This document shows, piece by piece, positions 35,277-44,093 of a stretch of 64,000 nucleotides of DNA (position 1 is its first letter; every line of letters begins with the position of its first letter). The translations under genes were made by a program, and so were the position numbers. Under the pieces are notes generated by a model that had not been told where the DNA came from, searched no databases, and saw only the letters and a program-made list of their open reading frames with translations. This DNA comes from Pseudoxanthomonas sp. X-1 (lineage in GTDB: Bacteria; Pseudomonadota; Gammaproteobacteria; Xanthomonadales; Xanthomonadaceae): assembly GCF_020042665.1 (NCBI RefSeq), contig NZ_CP083376.1, positions 1,772,001 to 1,836,000 of the forward strand, read 5' to 3'.

Positions 35277-36320
35277 TCAGCGTTCCGGCGGATCGGCGTC
35301 GATCACCTGCAGATGCACGCCGGTGGTGCGCGGCAAAACGCTGGCATCGGTGGCCACCAGCACGGTGCCTGGCTGCACCAGCGGCAGCACCTGCGCCTTG
35401 AAGGCCTCGGGGATCACCACCTGTCGGGCCAGGTCTTCGGGCAGCGGCGCGCCGGCGTCGTCCTCGCTGCCGGGCACGCCGATGCCGATCCATTCTGGCA
35501 TCGGCGTCGCGGCCGTCACCTGGCCGGCGACCGGCGGCACGTAGCCGGCCTTGACCACGTAGGCGTGCGTGCCGGTGCGCAGGTCCGGGCCGCCCAGCTT
35601 GATGCGGGTGCGGCCGATCTCCACCCCGTCGCGATAGACGAACAGGATCCGGTCGGTGCGGCTGAGCACCACCGACAGCGGGCCCTTGCTCGCCCGCGAC
35701 GGATCCCAGCGCCAGGGCTGGCCGTCTTCCAGCAGGGGCATGTCCACGTCCTTGCCGGTGGACGGGTCGATCGGGCTGAGCGCGCCGGGGTGGACCAGGT
35801 CGGCGGCCGAATGTCCCGCCTCGGCCACCACCACGACCATGCCCATGGTCGAGGCGTCGAACAGCTTCTGCGCGAAGCCGGTCGGCAGGTGCACGCAGCC
35901 GTGCGATTCGGGATAGCCGGGCAGGCCACCGGCGTGCAGTGCCACCCCGTCCCAGGTCAGCCGCTGCTGGTAGGGCATGGGGGCGCTGTTGTACTTGTTG
36001 GAGCGGTGGTCCTTGTCCTTCTGCAGGATGGTGAACACACCGGTCGGCGTCTCGTAGCCGGCCTTGCCGGTGCTCACCGTGCTCCACGCCATCAGGATGC
36101 CGTTGCGGTACACGTAGGCGCGCTGCTCGGTCAGGCTGACGATCACCGCCATCGGCCCGGCGCCCTTGTCGTCGCCGGCCCAGACCCATTGTCCCGGCTT
36201 GAGGTCGGCCGCGGCCGTATCGATCGGACGCGACTGTTTGTCGCCCCAGAACGGCGCCGCCGCCAGCGCCAGCAGCGGCACCAGCGCGATCAGGCCCAAC
36301 ACCTTGGCATAGCGCCGCAT
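35277..36320 (-). CDS. L,D-transpeptidase (YkuD domain) 1
   Basis: 347 residues. An N-terminal membrane anchor or signal (LGLIALVPLLALAAAPFWG) is followed by the YkuD domain: MAVIVSLTEQRAYVYRNGIL, TPTGVFTIL, ALHAGGLPGYPESHGCVHLP with the catalytic histidine, SHGC cysteine and arginine-type loop. A further C-terminal part repeats a YkuD-like strand pattern (SVVLSRTDRILFVYRDGVEI) without the active-site cysteine. L,D-transpeptidases make 3-3 crosslinks or attach lipoproteins to peptidoglycan. The ATG at 36320 has a strong GGGAGG. It is 37 bases downstream of a second transpeptidase gene. Confidence 0.9.
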   Translation of the reverse strand: MRRYAKVLGLIALVPLLALAAAPFWGDKQSRPIDTAAADLKPGQWVWAGDDKGAGPMAVIVSLTEQRAYVYRNGILMAWSTVSTGKAGYETPTGVFTILQKDKDHRSNKYNSAPMPYQQRLTWDGVALHAGGLPGYPESHGCVHLPTGFAQKLFDASTMGMVVVVAEAGHSAADLVHPGALSPIDPSTGKDVDMPLLEDGQPWRWDPSRASKGPLSVVLSRTDRILFVYRDGVEIGRTRIKLGGPDLRTGTHAYVVKAGYVPPVAGQVTAATPMPEWIGIGVPGSEDDAGAPLPEDLARQVVIPEAFKAQVLPLVQPGTVLVATDASVLPRTTGVHLQVIDADPPER

Positions 36321-36357
36321 CGTGGCCTCCCGGTGGCCGTCCGAAGTGGCGACCAGC

Positions 36358-37134
36358 CTAGCGCGCGGCGATCGCGGTGCCGTGATCGGCCTTGGGCGCG
36401 CGCTGCAGGCGCGCCATCGCGCACTGGGCCAGCGACGAGCGGGTCAGCCACGCCTGCTGCGGGTAGTACGAGAACACGAACTGGCCGTCCTTCATCACAT
36501 CGATGATCGGCTTGGCCATCGCCGCGCGCACCGCCGGGCAGCCCCAGCTGCGGCCCAGGCGGCCCATCTTCCTGCCGGCCTCGGCGCTGACGTAGGGCGC
36601 GCCGTGCATGACGATCGCGCGGCTCATGGCCGCATCGTTGAAGCCCGCGTCCAGGCCCTGCATGCGCAGGGAATAACCGTTCTTGCCCTGGTAGGTGTCG
36701 CGCGTGACGAACAGTCCCAGGCTGGAGGCGTGCGTGCCGTCGGCGTTGGAGAAGGTGGTCGGCACATCGCCGCCCGAGCCCTGGCCGTGTGCCACCAGCT
36801 CCTTGTACAGCAGCTTGTGCCTGGCCAGATCGAACACCCACAGCCGCGGCGTCAGCGAGGAACGGCTGTAGTCGATCACCGCCAGCCGCTGCGCATTCAC
36901 CCCGGTGCCGTGGGCCTGGGCGCACTGCATCGCCGACAGGCCCAGCGCCAGCACCTGCGGATCGGCGTCCGGCGCCAGCGCGGCCAGCGAGGTTGTGGTG
37001 TCCGCCGCGGCAGGCGGCGCGAGCGCCGGCAGCGAGGGCGCGGACGCGCGGGGCGAGGCGATGGTGGGCGAATGCGCGGCACCGGGCAGCGCGGTGGCCA
37101 GGGCCACCAGCGCGGGGATCAGGACAGGCTTCAT
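36358..37134 (-). CDS. Murein L,D-transpeptidase catalytic-domain protein 2
   Basis: 258 residues with a signal peptide (VLIPALVALATALPGAAH) and an Ala/Pro-rich linker. The domain belongs to the second L,D-transpeptidase family: LAVIDYSRSSLTPRLWVFDL, VAHGQGSGGDVPTTFSN, SLGLFVTRDTYQGKNGYSL, IVMHGAPYVS with the catalytic histidine and LGRSWGCPAVRAAM with the catalytic cysteine. The ATG at 37134 starts the signal peptide. It probably forms an operon with the YkuD gene that follows. Confidence 0.88.
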   Translation of the reverse strand: MKPVLIPALVALATALPGAAHSPTIASPRASAPSLPALAPPAAADTTTSLAALAPDADPQVLALGLSAMQCAQAHGTGVNAQRLAVIDYSRSSLTPRLWVFDLARHKLLYKELVAHGQGSGGDVPTTFSNADGTHASSLGLFVTRDTYQGKNGYSLRMQGLDAGFNDAAMSRAIVMHGAPYVSAEAGRKMGRLGRSWGCPAVRAAMAKPIIDVMKDGQFVFSYYPQQAWLTRSSLAQCAMARLQRAPKADHGTAIAAR

Positions 37135-37546
37135 GCGGGCATTCTAGCGGGGCGGGACGGCGGCTTCCTGACTGGGGGCGCGGGACCCGGGCACAGCCGC
37201 GCGACGCGCCTTGCATGGCGAGGTCGGGGGGGCGGTTGCTCAGCAGCTCACAATCATGTGCTGGAGGGGGAGCGGGTAATCACGTTGCGAGGTCGCCTTG
37301 GCCCCTGTAACTCAGCACGTGACCATTGATGCGCTGGCCGAAGCCATAGGGGCGCTGACCTGCATGTATGCACGCCGTCAGGTGGACGACGATGTGGTCC
37401 ATGCTCGGCGGAAGATGCGCGCCAAGAAGCCGGCGAAGTCCACGCGCGAGGTTCCGTCCATCATCAGTAAAGAACCCAAGAAAAAAACCGGCCCCTTGCG
37501 GGGCCGGTCCGTTACGTAGTGCTACGTTGACGCTGCCTGCTAACGA
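37135..37546. other. Intergenic region before the first receptor gene
   Basis: Contains the terminator of the receptor gene (37481-37510). A plus-strand frame at 37298-37519 (73 codons, MAPVTQHVTIDALAEAIGAL…) has no ribosome-binding site and runs through the terminator; it is probably not a gene, though the stretch TIDALAEAIGALTCMYARRQ reads like protein. Confidence 0.45.
37481..37510 (-). terminator. Terminator of the first TonB-dependent receptor gene
   Basis: ACCGGCCCC (37487-37495), loop TTGC, GGGGCCGGT (37500-37508). On the minus strand the stem is followed by a seven-base T-run. It lies about 40 bases after the receptor stop. Confidence 0.9.
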
Positions 37547-40500
37547 TTAGAAATCGTAGCGGGCGGTGAAGCGCACCGCGCGGGGGGTGGTGTAGTACAG
37601 CACGCGCCCGTACTGCGGATTTACCGTCGTGCGGCTGCTAGCGGATCGCTCGTAGTACGCAGAGGCATCCTGCGTGTTGAACAGATTGAGCACATCAGCC
37701 TGCAGGGTCAGGCCTTCCAGCCAGCGCGGCGTGTAAGCCACGTTGACGTTGAAGCTGGACGTCCACGGCGTCTCGCCAGCCGCACCACGCGGCGAGAAGT
37801 AGTAGCTGTCGCTCATCGGCGCTGCGTTAGCGGGATTGTTCGAGGCCGACGTGGCACCTGGCACGCCGCAGTAAGCGTAATAGGCGTTGTTGTACAAGCC
37901 GGTCTTCGCGTAGGGCCAGTAGCTGGTGCAGCTCTTCGGACGGCCGCTCTGGATCACGATCGAGCCACCCGCGCTCCACTCGTCGTTGAAGCTGTACGAG
38001 CCGATCACCTTCAACTGGTGGGTGCGGTTGTTCGGCAGGCTGCCGTTCTTGCCGACCATCAGTTCCGGCAGGTCCCAGTCCTGCGTGACCGAGACGTCCG
38101 CCTGGCCACCGCTGCCGGTGTCAGTGGACGAGTTCAGCTGTCCTTCCGCGTTGCCCCAGTTGTGCGACAGGGTGTAGGTCAGACGGGCGAAATAGTTGTC
38201 ACCCTGCCACTGGACGTAGGAATCCAGCGCGCCGTACTTGCGCTTGAGCTTCGGGAACGGCGTGCCGAACACCTCCACGAAATCGGTCTTCTGCTTGACC
38301 AGATTGCCCGTGCCGTCGTCCACGTAGAACGTGGCCGAATTGTCGCCGGCGTTGAAGATGTAGCAGGCATCGGGACAGATGTCGTCGATGGCGCTCTTCA
38401 GCTCGCGGTAGGTGCCCTTCAGGCCCCAAGAGAAAGTCTCATCTTCCTGGCGGTCAAAGCCGAGGATGTACTCGTCCTGGTAGTGCGCCTTCAGGCCCAC
38501 TGCCGCGATGGTGCGCGGGTCCTTCTTCTCGCCGCATTCGACGTTGGAAGAAAAGCTGCCATCCGGGCAGTTGTACGGGCTGTTGGCGCGGGTGTACGGA
38601 ATAGCCTGCAGACCCGTCGGCGTGCCATCGGCCGCGATCCCGGTGTAGGTGTAGTACTGGGTCGAGCTCAGCGAGGGGTTGGAGCCGCGCACGGAGACAT
38701 TGTTCGGCACGGCCAGGTGGTAGCGGCCAGCGTTGCCGTAGATCTTGAACGTGGAGTCTCCGTTGACATCCCAGCTGAAGCCAATGCGCGGAGCCCAGTT
38801 GTTTTCCTGCTTCAGGTAAGCCTCGCCATCACCGTTGTAGTTGGTGAAACCATCGTTGCGCAGGCCCAGCGACAGCAGCAGGTTCTCGGTGACGTGCCAG
38901 CGGTCTTCCAGGTAGTAGGCCTTCTGCTTGACCGTCGTCTCGCCGCCATGAGCATAGTAGCTCTTGCCGACGTAGTAGCCGGTGGTGCCGAAACCGCCGC
39001 CGGAGGCCGGCGAGCCCACGTAGTGGCTGGCATCGATGGCGGCGGTCGGGTTGTTGGACCGGCTGTAGGTCCAGTAATAGCCGCTCGGGCCCACCACGTT
39101 GTCGCCACGGAACGAGACGGCTTCGAAGTAATCGTAGCCCGCACGCAGTTCGTGGTCGCCCAGCGTGTAGTTCAGGTCGAAACGATAGGCCTTGGTATCG
39201 TCCGCACCGACATAGTCGTAGGTCGGGCCATACTTCTGCGGGTTGGAAATCGAGCCGTACTGCGCGGGCACGACCGAGGACGACAGATCGGCGTAGATCA
39301 CACTCGGATCGTAGCCAGCCATCGGATTGGGATAGATGTCGATGTGCTGCTCGCCATACATCGCCGACACGCTGAGGGCATCGGTGAGATAGCCGGTGTA
39401 CTTGCCGACATACAGGCGGGTCTTGGTCTCCGGCTTGCTTGTGGCGTACAGCACGTCATCGTGCTGCAGCTTGTCGTAGTCATACCCGTAGTAGCTGGCG
39501 TCGGTCTTGCTGTTGTCCTGGACGCCGGTCAGCTCGAGGATGTGGTTGTCCGTGATGTTCCAGTCGATCTTGGTCACCCAGCGCGGATAGGTGTACTCGT
39601 ACTCTCCCCAGCCCTGCGCGCGATTCGACGCGGAGATGGCGGAGGCCCCCGACGCCGTCTTGCCTTGCAGGTTGCCGGTGATGCGCGAAGACGCGCTGTC
39701 GATCTCGGTGCGCTCGGCGTCGGCATAGATGAACAGCCGATCCTTGATCAGCGGGCCGCCTGCCCAAATGCCGTAGGTGAAGTTGTTCGACGTGTTCTTG
39801 CTGTTGAGCTTATAGAGCTTGCCGTCGGTCCAGTTCTGCGGCGTGGTGTTGTACGCCGGGTAGTGGTTGTCCGCGCTCCAGTAGCCCGTGTTGGGATAGT
39901 AGATGTCCTTGGCCTTGGCGCGCAGGGACTGCGGCGTGTAGACGGCATAGACGCCGCCGTGCCATTCGTTGGTGCCGCGCTTGGTGATGATGCTGATCAC
40001 GCCGCCGGTGCTGCGACCATATTCCGCACCATAGCCGCCGGTCAGTACCTGCTGCTGCGCGATGGCGTCGAACGGAAGCTGCGTCGAACCGATCGCCGTC
40101 AGCGGATTTGTGACCGGAAATCCGTTGATGTAATACGCGTTCTCCGACGCTGCGGCGCCGCCGAAGCTGCCCACGTTGGAGGACGTGCTGTTGTAGGAAG
40201 TCGAATTGATGACGCCCGGGGCCAGCAGTGCCACGCTGTTGATGTCACGGCCCACCGAGATGCGCTGCAGCTCCTGCGCGGTGAACACGGTGCGTGTGTC
40301 GGTCTGGGAGACGTCGATCTCGTTGATCGGGGCGCGCCCGACCACGGTCACCTTGTCCAGGTTCTGCGCTGCGGTGAAATCCACCTGTGCACCGGAGTTG
40401 ACCTTGACAAGCACGTCGCGGGTCTGGCCGCCCGAGGTGACCTTATAGGCGCCCGCCGGAAGGGAGGCGATGGAGAAGCTGCCGTTTGCCTCGGCAGTGA

Positions 40501-40684
40501 CGGTCCGGGTCAGACCGGTGTCGCTGACGATGGTGATGGTCTGACCGCTGTCGGCCTTGCCATAGATGCTGCCGCTCGTGCTCTGCGCCTGGACACCGCC
40601 GGCGACGCACATGCTCAGTGCAATGCTCAACGCGCTGCGCTTGATCGTCCGCGACAGCGGGCGAATTCCCCTAATGTTGCTCAT
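37547..40684 (-). CDS. Oar-like TonB-dependent receptor 1
   Basis: 1045-residue outer-membrane receptor. A long signal peptide (RTIKRSALSIALSMCVAGGV, ending VQAQ) is followed by a carboxypeptidase-regulatory-like beta sandwich (GSIYGKADSGQTITIV to KVNSGAQVDF, about residues 35-110), a plug domain (DKVTVVGRAPINEID; AYYINGFPVTNPLTAIGS; VLTGGYGAEYGRSTGGVISI) and a beta barrel ending in the aromatic VRFTARYDF. Oar-type receptors are abundant in Xanthomonadaceae and take up unknown large substrates or act in signalling. The ATG at 40684 has AGAGAG upstream. Its mostly lower GC codon choice differs from neighbouring genes. Confidence 0.93.
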   Translation of the reverse strand: MSNIRGIRPLSRTIKRSALSIALSMCVAGGVQAQSTSGSIYGKADSGQTITIVSDTGLTRTVTAEANGSFSIASLPAGAYKVTSGGQTRDVLVKVNSGAQVDFTAAQNLDKVTVVGRAPINEIDVSQTDTRTVFTAQELQRISVGRDINSVALLAPGVINSTSYNSTSSNVGSFGGAAASENAYYINGFPVTNPLTAIGSTQLPFDAIAQQQVLTGGYGAEYGRSTGGVISIITKRGTNEWHGGVYAVYTPQSLRAKAKDIYYPNTGYWSADNHYPAYNTTPQNWTDGKLYKLNSKNTSNNFTYGIWAGGPLIKDRLFIYADAERTEIDSASSRITGNLQGKTASGASAISASNRAQGWGEYEYTYPRWVTKIDWNITDNHILELTGVQDNSKTDASYYGYDYDKLQHDDVLYATSKPETKTRLYVGKYTGYLTDALSVSAMYGEQHIDIYPNPMAGYDPSVIYADLSSSVVPAQYGSISNPQKYGPTYDYVGADDTKAYRFDLNYTLGDHELRAGYDYFEAVSFRGDNVVGPSGYYWTYSRSNNPTAAIDASHYVGSPASGGGFGTTGYYVGKSYYAHGGETTVKQKAYYLEDRWHVTENLLLSLGLRNDGFTNYNGDGEAYLKQENNWAPRIGFSWDVNGDSTFKIYGNAGRYHLAVPNNVSVRGSNPSLSSTQYYTYTGIAADGTPTGLQAIPYTRANSPYNCPDGSFSSNVECGEKKDPRTIAAVGLKAHYQDEYILGFDRQEDETFSWGLKGTYRELKSAIDDICPDACYIFNAGDNSATFYVDDGTGNLVKQKTDFVEVFGTPFPKLKRKYGALDSYVQWQGDNYFARLTYTLSHNWGNAEGQLNSSTDTGSGGQADVSVTQDWDLPELMVGKNGSLPNNRTHQLKVIGSYSFNDEWSAGGSIVIQSGRPKSCTSYWPYAKTGLYNNAYYAYCGVPGATSASNNPANAAPMSDSYYFSPRGAAGETPWTSSFNVNVAYTPRWLEGLTLQADVLNLFNTQDASAYYERSASSRTTVNPQYGRVLYYTTPRAVRFTARYDF

Positions 40685-40784
40685 CTGGCTCTCTCTGATG
40701 ATCGTCTGAAGGAATGGCCGGCAAGTGTTCCCCCATGCACGGCCAAGCTGAACAGCTGCTTTCTGACGCAACTGTTAGGTGATC

Positions 40785-40806
40785 TTAACCGAAATTTCAT
40801 GAAAGT
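40785..40806 (-). promoter_or_regulatory. Upstream motif shared by the two receptor genes
   Basis: TTAACCGAAATTT (40785-40797) and TGAAAGT (40800-40806) lie about 100 bases before the receptor 1 start. The second receptor has TTAACTCGAATTT and TGAAAGT in the same order. The A/T-rich stretch stands out in this GC-rich DNA and is probably the promoter or an operator. Confidence 0.4.
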
Positions 40807-40891
40807 GTGCAACGTCTGCAACAAATGTCAGAAGCCGAAATAATCGTTAGCTTTCAAACATTTACCGCCGTCGCATCCATCAAGCGCGCTG

Positions 40892-41671
40892 CTAGCCCCC
40901 GGCCGCTTCCAGTCGCAGGCGCTCTTCCAGGGCGTGGCCCAGGTAGGCCCGGATGGCGTGGCGCATCAGGTACAGCAGCGGGATCATCGCCACGGCGGCG
41001 AGCATCTTGTAGCCGTAGTTGACGGTGCTGATCGCCAGGAAGCGGGACATGGACCAGTGCTGGGGGCCCAGGACGAAGGCGATGTAGAGCACCACGAAGC
41101 TGTCCACCAGCTGCGAGACGGCGGTCGAGCCGGTGGCGCGCAGCCAGACGTACTTTTCGCCGGTGCGGCGGCGGATGTGGTGGAACACCGCCACGTCGAT
41201 CACCTGGCCCAGCAGGAAGGCCACGATCGAGCCGCCGATCGACCACAGCCCCTGGCCGAAGATGGCGGCGAAGGCCGCCTGATAGTCCGGTACGCCCTGG
41301 GCCTGCGCGGCGCCTACCCACCAGCCGGCGGGCGCGACCTGGATGGCGGCGTAGGCGAACAGGAAGCCGTACACGATCAGCGCCACCGCCACCCACGAGA
41401 CGAAGCGCACCCCGCGGGTGCCGAAGAACTCGTTGATGGTGTCGGTCAGCACGAACACGAACGGCCACAGCAGCGTGCCGACGGTGAAGCTCAGCGAGCC
41501 GGTCTGCCCGAACAGGTTCCACTGCAGCGGCGCGATGCCGAGCGTGTCCTCCAGCGCGAAAATCTTGACGCCGATGAACTCGGCCAGCACCGCGTTGACG
41601 CACAGGAACGCCGCCAGCCCGATGAACAGCCGCACCGCGCGGTCGTCCAGCGTGCGCGGCGGCGCACTCAT
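40892..41671 (-). CDS. yhhQ: YhhQ family queuosine-precursor transporter
   Basis: 259-residue inner-membrane protein of the VUT/YhhQ family, which imports queuosine precursors in E. coli. Six or so hydrophobic segments are visible; family motifs include AEFIGVKIFALE, FVLTDTINEFFGTRGVRFVS and GQVIDVAVFHHIRRRTGEKY, with LRATGSTAVSQLVDSFVVLY near the C-terminus. The ATG at 41671 overlaps the stop of the DUF502 gene by four bases (ATGA), so the two are translationally coupled. Confidence 0.9.
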   Translation of the reverse strand: MSAPPRTLDDRAVRLFIGLAAFLCVNAVLAEFIGVKIFALEDTLGIAPLQWNLFGQTGSLSFTVGTLLWPFVFVLTDTINEFFGTRGVRFVSWVAVALIVYGFLFAYAAIQVAPAGWWVGAAQAQGVPDYQAAFAAIFGQGLWSIGGSIVAFLLGQVIDVAVFHHIRRRTGEKYVWLRATGSTAVSQLVDSFVVLYIAFVLGPQHWSMSRFLAISTVNYGYKMLAAVAMIPLLYLMRHAIRAYLGHALEERLRLEAAGG

Positions 41672-42339
41672 GCCAGGCGATCGCCGCGCCGGGTGAACGG
41701 CATCGAGTCCGGCGCGATCGCGCCGCCGGAGATGATGAAGCTCATCGCCTGGTCCACCGTCCAGTCGGTCGGAGTGAGCTGGTCCACCGGCACGATCTCC
41801 AGGTAGCCGCCGGTGGGGTTGGGCGTGGTCGGCACGTAGACGGCCGCCAGTTCGCGCCCGGTGCCTTCTTCGCGCATGACGCGCGTCACCAGCCCCACGG
41901 TCTTCATGTCCCGGTGCGGGAAGTCGATCAGCACCACGCGCTGGGTGCTGCCCGGCTTGGTCTGCAGCATGTCCAGCAGCTGGCGCGCGCCGGTGTAGAT
42001 GGTGCTGGCCAGCGGCACGCGCCGGATCAGCGCCTCGAACCACTGCAGCAGCTTCTGCCCCACCACGCGGCGGGTGAGCACGCCGACCAGCAGGATCAGC
42101 AGCACCGTGGCCACCAGGGCGATGACGGCCTGGACCCAGGCGCCGGTGAACCAGGGCGCGGCCACCGGGAAGTCGCTGGCGATGCGCTGGGCCAGCGGTT
42201 CGATGAGCGGCCGGCTGGCATCGGACAGCAGCACGAAGACGAACTTGATCACCACCCAGGTCAGCCAGATCGGCAGCAGGGTGAGCAGGCCGGTCAGGAA
42301 CAGGCTCTGCAGGGAGGGGCGGGCGGCGGGGGTCGACAT
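41668..42339 (-). CDS. DUF502 family membrane protein
   Basis: 223 residues with two membrane helices (SLFLTGLLTLLPIWLTWVVI; AWVQAVIALVATVLLILLVG) and a soluble C-terminal domain with RRVPLASTIYTGARQLLDML, VVLIDFPHRDMKTVGLVTR and VYVPTTPNPTGGYLEIVPVD, the DUF502 signature. The molecular function is not known. The ATG at 42339 (MSTPAARPSLQ) is taken; another ATG three codons earlier is possible. It overlaps yhhQ by four bases. Confidence 0.85.
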   Translation of the reverse strand: MSTPAARPSLQSLFLTGLLTLLPIWLTWVVIKFVFVLLSDASRPLIEPLAQRIASDFPVAAPWFTGAWVQAVIALVATVLLILLVGVLTRRVVGQKLLQWFEALIRRVPLASTIYTGARQLLDMLQTKPGSTQRVVLIDFPHRDMKTVGLVTRVMREEGTGRELAAVYVPTTPNPTGGYLEIVPVDQLTPTDWTVDQAMSFIISGGAIAPDSMPFTRRGDRLA

Positions 42340-42394
42340 GGCGCGCATTGTAACGGTGCAGCGCCGCTTACCCCCCGCGGGTCGGGCGTTCGCG

Positions 42395-42871
42395 TCAGTC
42401 GGCAGCAGGGGCGGCGGGCGGACGTGCCGCCGGCTTGAGCCGCACATAGAGCTGCTTGCGCACGCGCGCCACGACCTCGCCTTCGGAATCGGTCACATCG
42501 ACCTCGAACCAGGGCAGCGACTTCTGCCCGCCCGCAGTGTCCGCGCGCACCTGGGCCAGCGCCTCATCGGTGATGCGGAACTGCGCCGTGACCTTGCCGC
42601 GCCCCGGTTTGACGAACTCGATCTCCCCGGCCTTGTCCCACACGTAATAGTCGCGCCCCAGCGCATGCATCATCAGCAGCATCCAGAACGGGTCGGTCAT
42701 CGCGAACAGGCTGCCGCCGAAATGGGAGCCGACGTAGTTGCGGTTCCACGGCCGCATGCGCAGCTCGACCCGCGCCTGGCGCCAGTCCGGCGCGATCTCG
42801 GCGACATGGATGCCGGTGAACAGGAACGGCGGCCACAGGTTCAGGCCATGGCGCAGCGTGGACGGTTTCAT
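42395..42871 (-). CDS. DUF4442 hotdog-fold protein (PaaI-thioesterase-like)
   Basis: 158 residues with a single hotdog domain: GIHVAEIAPDWRQARVELRM, NRNYVGSHFGGSLFAMTDPF with the region that carries thioesterase active-site residues, and KAGEIEFVKPGRGKVTAQFR. The family is annotated DUF4442 and may hydrolyse acyl-CoA thioesters; no substrate is suggested by the neighbours. The ATG at 42871 (MKPSTLRHGLNLWPPF) matches the family start. An Ala/Pro-rich tail ends the protein. Confidence 0.85.
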   Translation of the reverse strand: MKPSTLRHGLNLWPPFLFTGIHVAEIAPDWRQARVELRMRPWNRNYVGSHFGGSLFAMTDPFWMLLMMHALGRDYYVWDKAGEIEFVKPGRGKVTAQFRITDEALAQVRADTAGGQKSLPWFEVDVTDSEGEVVARVRKQLYVRLKPAARPPAAPAAD

Positions 42872-42971
42872 GACGGCCGGGCAGCGATATCGGGGCGGGA
42901 GGCGAGGCTAACATACGGATGGGTATGGAACGCAGCCCGACACAAGGCGAAGTTTGAAAGCCAAGGTGGGA

Positions 42972-43008
42972 GCGGCGATGAGGCTCTCCCGAGAAGCCCC
43001 ATCGCCGC
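42972..43008. repeat. REP-like hairpin GCGGCGATG…CATCGCCGC
   Basis: GCGGCGATG (42972-42980) and CATCGCCGC (43000-43008) form a 9-bp stem, extended by GGCT/AGCC. The surrounding GGTGGGAGCGGCGATG resembles dispersed palindromic repeats of pseudomonads and xanthomonads. It lies downstream of the thioredoxin gene. Confidence 0.6.
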
Positions 43009-43068
43009 CATGGCGGCTCCCCGCCCGTTTGAACGCGGCCCCGGCGATCCGCCCAGGGCCGCTGCCGA

Positions 43069-43926
43069 TCAGAACAGCAACGCCGACATCTTGCGGCGGT
43101 AGCGGCCGACCAGGTCCTCGTCCTCGATCACGCGGAAGGCGTCGATCAGCGACTTCTTCGCCAGCCCGTCCTCCCAGGCGCGGTCGCGGCGCAGCAGTTC
43201 GATGAACTGCTCCAGCGCGCCCTCGGCGTCGCCGGCCACCAGCCTGTGCACGCCCAGCAGATGGCGCGCGCGCAGATCGCCCTCGTCCTTGGCCAAGGCC
43301 GCTTCGAGCGCCTGCGGGGCCGGCGCGTCCTTGAGCTGGGCGGCGAAGCCCAGCCGCGCCCGCGCCTTGACCGCGCGCTCGTCGGTGGACAGGTTCGCCG
43401 GCAGCGCATCGAGCAGGGTCTCGGCCTCGGCGGCCTCGCCCGTGCCCAGCAGGGCCAGCGCCAGATCCAGCTTGAGCTCGTCCTTGTCCGGCTCGGCGGC
43501 GATCGCCTCGCGCAGCGCGGCGACCTGCTCGGCCGGCGGCAGCGGCGCCGCCTCGGCCGGCTCGGCGTCCTCGTTGGCGGCCGGCTGCACGCCGATCTGC
43601 TCGAGCACCTTGCGCAGCTCGCCCTCGGGCAGCGCGCCGGGGATGGCGCCCAGCACCTGGCCTTCCTTGAACACGACCATGGTCGGCACCGAGCGCACCT
43701 GGAACATCGCGGCCAGCTGCTGCTCCTGGTCGACATCGACCTTGGCCACCTTGAAGGCGCCGTTGTACTCGGCGGCGAGCTTTTCCAGGATCGGGCCCAG
43801 GGTCTTGCACGGGCCGCACCAGGTCGCCCAGAAGTCGACGATGATCGGTACCTGCAGCGACTGCTGCAGCACATCGGCCTCGAAGGTGTCGGTGGTGGCG
43901 TCGAAAACGTGCGGCTGGGCGGACAT
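43069..43926 (-). CDS. ybbN: Thioredoxin–TPR co-chaperone (YbbN/CnoX-like)
   Basis: 285 residues, the same size as E. coli CnoX. Residues about 5-110 form a thioredoxin domain with an intact WATWCGPCKTLGPIL redox site and a cis-proline loop VRSVPTMVVF. After an acidic Ala/Pro linker (about 115-135) the C-terminal TPR-like repeats run to the end (LDLALALLGTGEAAEAETLL, HLLGVHRLVAGDAEGALEQF). Unlike E. coli CnoX, which has SxxC, both cysteines are present, so it can probably reduce disulfides as well as hold unfolded proteins. The ATG at 43926 has AGGAA. Confidence 0.9.
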   Translation of the reverse strand: MSAQPHVFDATTDTFEADVLQQSLQVPIIVDFWATWCGPCKTLGPILEKLAAEYNGAFKVAKVDVDQEQQLAAMFQVRSVPTMVVFKEGQVLGAIPGALPEGELRKVLEQIGVQPAANEDAEPAEAAPLPPAEQVAALREAIAAEPDKDELKLDLALALLGTGEAAEAETLLDALPANLSTDERAVKARARLGFAAQLKDAPAPQALEAALAKDEGDLRARHLLGVHRLVAGDAEGALEQFIELLRRDRAWEDGLAKKSLIDAFRVIEDEDLVGRYRRKMSALLF

Positions 43927-44093
43927 GGGGATTCCTTGCGACGGCAATGGGGGCACAGATGGAGCCGGGGCGGGGAGGATACAAGGCGCGGCCGGCCGCC
44001 ATTGACAGGCGCGGCGCGGCCGCTAGCCTTGCGGCGCATGTCCGGACCTTCCCGCTTTCCTGCCGCCTTCGATGCGGCCAAGTGCGCCGCCGC

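Noticed and set aside
37298..37519. 73-codon plus-strand frame before the receptor terminator
   Set aside because: No ribosome-binding site, and the last third reads through the terminator of the opposite gene. Mentioned in the intergenic entry only.
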